A DNA stretch of 64,000 bases, taken from Gnetum montanum. Lineage: Eukaryota > Streptophyta > Gnetopsida > Gnetales > Gnetaceae. This document shows, piece by piece, positions 58,971 through 64,000 of the stretch. The stretch is taken from NCBI GenBank assembly GCA_015680685.1, contig MNCI01024958.1, forward strand, positions 53,236 through 117,235, read 5' to 3'. How positions within the stretch are numbered: position 1 is the stretch's first letter; each line of letters starts with the position of its first letter. The notes under the pieces are model-generated. The model saw only the letters and a program-made list of their open reading frames with translations, made no database searches and was not told where the DNA came from. Position numbers and translations under genes: made by a program.

Positions 58971-61274
58971 ATGGATCTTAACTTACTCCACTCTCTGCAT
59001 AAACCATTAATATTGGATGGGCCCTATGGCTGAATCTCTTATCCTTTTAATGAGGAATTGATTAATATTTTATCCCTTAACCCCTTAGATTCTATTATCT
59101 TAACTCTAGATATCATCAAGGAAGATTTAATTCCTCAAACTAACCTTTCCTTCTTGGATTGCAAATTCATTTTGTCTAATGATCCATTACTAGAGCTAAC
59201 TATAACAAATCATTGAAATGAGAAACAAAACTTACAATTCAAGGAAACCCTACTTGATGATATTGAGACATCCATTTTAGAAACAGTTAGAAAAATTCTA
59301 TTGTCTTTGCATAGGGATATGATGCCATGTCTAGTTTGGATCTTGTTCTTATCCAACACAACATTATACTTGAGGAAGGTTCATAACCCATCAAGCAAAA
59401 AGCCTAAAAAATCAAGTTTGATTTAGCCTTAGCCATAAAAGATAAGATGACCAAGCTCTACAACACCATATTTATATGTCCCATAGGTTACTCTAATGAG
59501 GTATCCAACATGGTGGTCATTCCCAAGAAAAATGGAGCTATTAGACTATGCATAGATTTTTGTGACCTTAACAAAGTAACATTGAAAGATGATTTTCTAA
59601 TTTGAACATCAACCAACACATATACACAATGTCAAGTCATGCTTTACTTAGTTTCATGAATCATTTTTTAGGCTACAATCAAATTCAAATCTATCCCAAG
59701 CATCAACGCTTCGTAACTTTCTTAAACCCATGGGGAACCTTTTGTTACACAAAAATGTCTTTCAAGCTTAAGAATCCTAGAGCAACATACCAATGGGCCA
59801 TGACCTTCATCTTTAGTGACATGATGTTTAAAACCATTAACAATTATATGGATGATCTAATAGTCAAGCTTATCATTGCAACCAGTCATCCCACTAACTT
59901 AGATCTAGTTTTGGCTCATTGCAATAAGAATAACCTTCATTTAAATTCCAAAAAGTGAATTTTTGACGTGGAAACAAGAAAGATATTAGAATTTCTAATT
60001 TCAACTAAAGGTATAGTGGTAGATCCTAATAAAGTTAAAGCAATCATGAGCCTCCAATTACCTAAATGTCTTCAGGACATGCATATTCTATAAGGTAGAC
60101 TCCAATTCATCCTTCATTTCATATCTAATCTAACTCATCAATTTCATCTCCTTTCTTACCTTAAGAAATCTAAAACTTTTAATTGGGACTCAATGTGTCA
60201 AGAGGCTTTTACTGTAATCAAGCATACACTTGCCAACCTTTCCATCCTCTACCCTCCTTAATTTGATCTCACTTTCTATGTTTATCTTTCTAAATCTAAT
60301 CATGTTCTCATAGTCATTCTTTGCCAATGATGCAAAGATGTTGTTGATCTCCCTATCTATTACATCTCTCATCCTTTCTTTGATTGCAAAACGCATTACA
60401 TGGACAAAAGAAAATCTTGCTTAGGCCTTGTCTTTGTACTTAAGAAATGAAGACACTAACTACTAGCAACAAAAGTTTACATCATTTGTTGAGATAACAT
60501 TGTATGATCTATTACCATAAACCCATACAATAACAACTACATGGTAACATGGAAGACTTTCTTAATTAAATTTGGCTTATCCTACCTTGCCTAACACTCA
60601 ATTATGAGACAAGCCATCATGGATCTACTTACTTTGTCCCACTCTCTGAACCATCTACTATAACTGTTCAACCTTCCTCTGAGGAACCAAGGAAGAGATA
60701 ATCCCTCCTCCAACTACAATGTTAAAACATGCAGAATTTGATTCACGCTTGTATTTTGATGGTGCATACATAGCCCAAGATTCAAGCATGACTTGCGTTC
60801 TAAACTACTAAGGTATGGACCCGATTTATCAAACTTATAAATTTAATTTTTCATGTATTAAGAACATGGTAGAATATGAAGGTCTCAACCAAGATTTGCT
60901 CTTAGTCCTTCAACTTGGAATCAAAAGGATTTTTGCATGGTGATTCCCATTTGGTTGTATGCCAAGTAAATAATGAATGTGCCTAAAAAGCTAAGCACCT
61001 TCAACCATATCTAGATTTAGTAAAAAATTTGATTTCGTAATTTCAAAAATGTTTATTCATACATATCTACCACTTGGAAAACATGCTTGCTAATGCACTA
61101 GCTACTTTTGCTCTTCTTGTTGATCCTACTTTTCTCAAGGATCGTTTATCTCATTCAATGCAAGATACACCTATTATACTAATGGATACATAAAGTGTTG
61201 GATTAGCTAACTTAGAAGAAGATGAACAATACCATGATATCATACAATACTTGCAAACTAGCGAAAGTCCTTAA
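58971..61274 (+). pseudogene. Outer element pol, first part: RT, RNase H and archaeal-type RNase H
   Basis: Opens with MDLNLLHSL near ATG 58971, then ILDGPYG, counterpart of ILSLNGPYGD at 37270-37300. Reverse transcriptase: SNMVVIPKKNGAIRLCIDF (about 59505-59560), FLGYNQIQI, NPWGTFCYTKMSFKLKNPRATYQ and catalytic YMDD at about 59846. Gypsy-type RNase H around 60260-60420. Archaeal-type RNase H around 60750-61130: YFDGA, MVEYEGL, LQPYLDLV and ANALATFAL. Many stops and shifts. An LTR fragment cuts it at 61388, and the 113 bp before that are a duplicate of 61861-61982. Confidence 0.75.
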
Positions 61275-61982
61275 CATCTATATTATTTGTAAAAGGATAC
61301 TCTCTATAAATATTTTTAACTTTTTGTATTGTCAATCCTAGAATTTTATGTCGCATCTCCATGTCAAGCATTCTTCTAATTCATGACTGATGAGTGGCGA
61401 GGTACCCCTACACTCAACCATACAAATATGAGTGTTTCACGCACGATCCGATCGAACTCCATAGATGGACTAGTTATGATATCTAGACAGTTACTCATAG
61501 ATCGCAGTTCGTTGTCTTCCCACCTAGACTAGTATTAGCTTTGTCACATATGGTTTAGTCCAGAGTGAGGTGTATGATGTGTTCCTATACTAATGCTACT
61601 CCTGGTATGATGGTAAATAATATCAACTAAACTAGGAAAGAGAGAGGGTGAGAGAGAATCTAAACTAGCCTAAGTGCNAGGGACTAAGAACTAATTCTAA
61701 AACCAAGTGCACCACCTTTTATTTATAGGCTCACACGGGAACCACGATATCGTGTACGCTACGATATCGGGGGTCCGATAACAAGGGTCCGATATCGAGA
61801 CCTATCAAACTTGGTATCTTGTATCAGGGTTCCAATAACAAGACCTGACAGACCATGACTCATCTATATTATTTGTAAAAGGATACTCTCTATAAATATT
61901 TTTAAATTTTTGTATTGTCAATCCTAGAATTTTATGTCGCATCTCCATGTCAAGCATTCTTCTACATTGTCTAATTCATGAC
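61275..61982. repeat. 113/122-bp direct repeat of host element sequence flanking an LTR fragment
   Basis: 61275-61387 and 61861-61982 both run from CATCTATATTATTTGTAAAA to CTAATTCATGAC. The left copy lacks 9 bp (CATTGTCTA) and differs at about one base. The LTR fragment 61388-61860 lies between. The duplication is far longer than the 5 bp made by LTR-element integration. The N at 61678 within the fragment makes an assembly artefact possible. Confidence 0.8.
61388..61860 (-). mobile_element. LTR fragment of the TGATGAG family
   Basis: Starts TGATGAGTGGCGAGGTACCC like 19708. It has a single-N gap at 61678, then TATAAATAAAAGGTGG on the minus strand (about 61719-61731) and GATATC palindromes (61741-61800). 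The right end reads CCTGACAGACCATGACT. CCATGACT also follows the 3' LTR of the Athila-like element (48602-48609), so a few bases of the polypurine-tract side may be kept. It looks like a 3' LTR with the rest of the element deleted. Confidence 0.7.
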
Positions 61983-63053
61983 GAAGTGCAAAATGTGTTA
62001 GAAAAGGTTCATTTCGACATATGTTAAGGTCATTTAGACTCATCGTCTCTAGTAGCTCATATCATTTTGTTAGGTTACTAGTGGCCTATAATATCTAAGG
62101 ACATGCGTACACTAGTTAGGATTTGTGATACATGTCAACGTCATGCTTCACTTATTTATGTTCCATCTCAAGATCTTAGAACATCCAAAATTATATGTTC
62201 TTTCTGGAAATGGGGGTTGGATCTCATAGGTTCTATCAATCCCTCATCTTCTTTCAATTATTAGTTTATTTTAATAGCTACTAAATATTTTAATAAGTGG
62301 GTCAAAGTTATTCCTTTAAAAACTACAACTAAGCATGTTTGTCATTCTATTTTGGATCATATAATCACTCGCTTTGGTATCCCTCTCAACATCATGACTG
62401 ATAATGGACCTTAATTCAAGAGAAAAGAACTAGCCAAATTCTATGATCAATACCAAATTACCTACTTATTCTCATCTTTGTATTACCTACAATCCAACAA
62501 GTAAGCCAAAACAACCAATAAATCCCTCATTCGTTTGCTCAGAATCATGATTGGCAAATCCCAACGCAACTAGCATACTCAGTAATCCCATGTCCTTTGG
62601 GTCTACAATACTACCTTCCAAATAGCAACCAACTAAATCCTCTTCATGCTTACCTATGGATTAGAAGTTATGTTGCTAGTGGAGCTGGACATGCCTTCTC
62701 TTTGTGTGATCTTGAATAATTGGATGATAGATGAAGAGAATAACAACATGAATTGTGTTGAACTAGACACACTTGAGGAAAATCATGAGCAAGCAACAAT
62801 CGATATCCAAAATTATTAAGAAGTCATGCGTCATTGCCATAACAAGTATGTTAAACTCAGAGACATCAATAAAGGTGACCTTGTCCTTACAGATTTTCCT
62901 ACTGTCAAGATGACCAAGTTCTCACCAAACTGGCAACACCCCTTCATCATTATCAAGAAACTTAGCAATGGAGCATACTACTTGGCCAACTTAGATGGGA
63001 ATCAATACCCAGATTTGGTGAATAGGGCATACCTCAAACAATACTACATTTGA
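61983..63053 (+). pseudogene. Outer element integrase
   Basis: ICDTCQRHASLIYVP (about 62125-62170) is the zinc-finger end. WKWGLDLIGS (about 62205-62232) starts the catalytic core. TDNGP keeps the second catalytic Asp (about 62398-62412) and a stop follows. The tail 62826-63053 is open and includes FSPNWQHPFIIIKKLSNGAYYLAN and ends LKQYYI, matching FSANWEGPYLV...LKRYYV in the inner element. Stops elsewhere make it inactive. Confidence 0.75.
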
Positions 63054-63926
63054 GGTCAAAATAATAAAAGAAAACAAAAAAGAAAAAGAAGTGAGATCAA
63101 GTATCATCAAGTTTTCTCTAACTCTTTTTCCATCTCATCTCTATTTTATTGTACTAATTTTGCTCCTCTTCCTATCTCATGTTTTCTCAATGTTTCTCTT
63201 TATTTTCTGTTATTTTTCTTCTATCCTCTTCATCGAGTTTTGTCTACCTCCCCTAATTTCTTCCTATCTCATTCTATGAACTTCCTTTTACAACATACTA
63301 TGATGAGGATATTAATCAATGATCTGCCTCATATAGTGAGTAATGAGAGTTCTGCTATTTTCAACTCCATGTGAGGATGTGTTACGCTTTAGTAGAACAA
63401 AGAGAAAATTAAATCTATAAAGCATCAATAGTCATTAGAGCATAGGATTTAGTCATGCTCTTCCTTATACAAAATAGCATCTTGTCCTAGTGTATAGGTA
63501 ATGTCCCTCATTTATTTTCCTAGTTTTGTTGTTTTCTCAAATTTGCAAGTCTTTCCTCTTTCACTTCTCTATTCTTCCTTCTAATCCCCTATCCTATAGC
63601 ATTCCCTTTCCTCTCATCAACACATTTAGTGAGAATTGGGAAACTTGTTCAATTCTGATAAGGCTATGTTGAGGGCACGAGTGAGATAAGATTGAATATC
63701 ATAAATGAAATCCTTTTAGCCATCTTCAGCATAGGAATTAACTATGCTTCTTTCTTTGGTATAGCATCATCTTCATGATTAGTGTATTGGCGGTATCCTA
63801 ATATTCTCCCCTCTTCTGCTTTGTTCTTCCCAATTTTTTCTTTTGTAACTACACTAATTCAGTATCTAATCTCTTCTTGATAGACCATCCTTTGACACCT
63901 TAGCATCATCCACCAACAGGAGGTAC
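63054..63926 (+). other. Outer element 3' untranslated region and polypurine tract
   Basis: Short pyrimidine-rich 3' region with no protein homology. It ends CCACCAACAGGAGGTAC at 63911-63926, whose AGGAGG part is the likely polypurine tract, directly before the 3' LTR. Confidence 0.6.
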
Positions 63927-64000
63927 TATTGAACCCACTTTTTCAGTTCACTTCAAACTAAAACTAAGTATGGTTTCAACATCATTCCCTAAGGATTGAG
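63927..64000 (+). repeat. Start of the 3' LTR of the outer element
   Basis: TATTGAACCCACTTTTTCAG aligns with TGTTGTACCCACTTTTCAGT at 21288, and the homology continues to the window edge (CTAAAACTAAGTATGGTTTC). The rest lies outside. Confidence 0.85.

Larger units (their letters stand above)
21288..64000 (+). mobile_element. Outer Tat-lineage (Ogre-like) Ty3/gypsy element split by four insertions
   Basis: The 5' LTR starts TGTTGTACCCACTTTTCAG at 21288 and the same sequence restarts at 63927 (TATTGAACCCAC) after a purine-rich tract, so that is the 3' LTR. Between them, in order: primer site (29623), gag (to 30996 and from 44486), protease (about 45900-46466), a long untranslated segment, reverse transcriptase, RNase H, archaeal-type RNase H and integrase (58971-63053). 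Insertions at 21509, 30998, 47735 and 61388 interrupt it. Taking them out leaves about 14 kb here plus the rest of the 3' LTR. Many stops show that it is old. The order and the extra RNase H identify the Tat branch of Ty3/gypsy. Confidence 0.8.

Overview
The window looks like nuclear DNA of a land plant with a large, retrotransposon-rich genome. A gymnosperm or fern seems likely, but the sequence alone does not fix the taxon. Only one host gene is convincing: a four-exon cytochrome P450 on the minus strand at 4757-8829. Its spliced frame stays open for 516 codons and carries every hallmark motif of the plant CYP86-clan (CYP86/94/96/704) fatty-acid hydroxylases. Nearly everything else is LTR retrotransposon sequence, most of it damaged by stops and frameshifts, separated by AT-rich DNA in which I see no genes.

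Layout. 1-3294 is the 3' half of a plus-strand Ty3/gypsy element (integrase tail, long 3' untranslated region, LTR 2332-3294). 3295-14817 is host DNA holding the P450. 14818-20360 is a complete minus-strand element with two LTRs, a tRNA-Asp-type primer site and a gag region but no pol, so it resembles the non-autonomous TR-GAG class. 20361-21287 is short flanking DNA. From 21288 to the right edge runs one very large plus-strand Tat-lineage (Ogre-like) gypsy element whose 3' LTR begins at 63927 and leaves the window.

Four younger insertions split that outer element. A degenerate Ty1/copia element (21509-26754) sits in its 5' LTR. A second Tat-lineage element (30998-44485) sits in its gag. A complete minus-strand Athila-like element (47735-57835) sits in the untranslated segment between protease and reverse transcriptase and has a perfect 5-bp target-site duplication. 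An LTR fragment (61388-61860) sits between RNase H and integrase. The Athila-like element, the left-edge element and the gag-only element share LTR ends and 3' untranslated sequence, so they are autonomous and non-autonomous branches of one family.

The two Tat-lineage elements share several traits: a D-D-G protease motif in place of D-S/T-G, an extra archaeal-type RNase H domain, and a probable intron between protease and reverse transcriptase that ends in a splice-acceptor-like site. They also carry family-specific minisatellites. Five runs of N (20005, 30997, 41229-41269, 43668, 61678) all fall inside these repeats and limit some boundary calls. All alignments here were made by eye.
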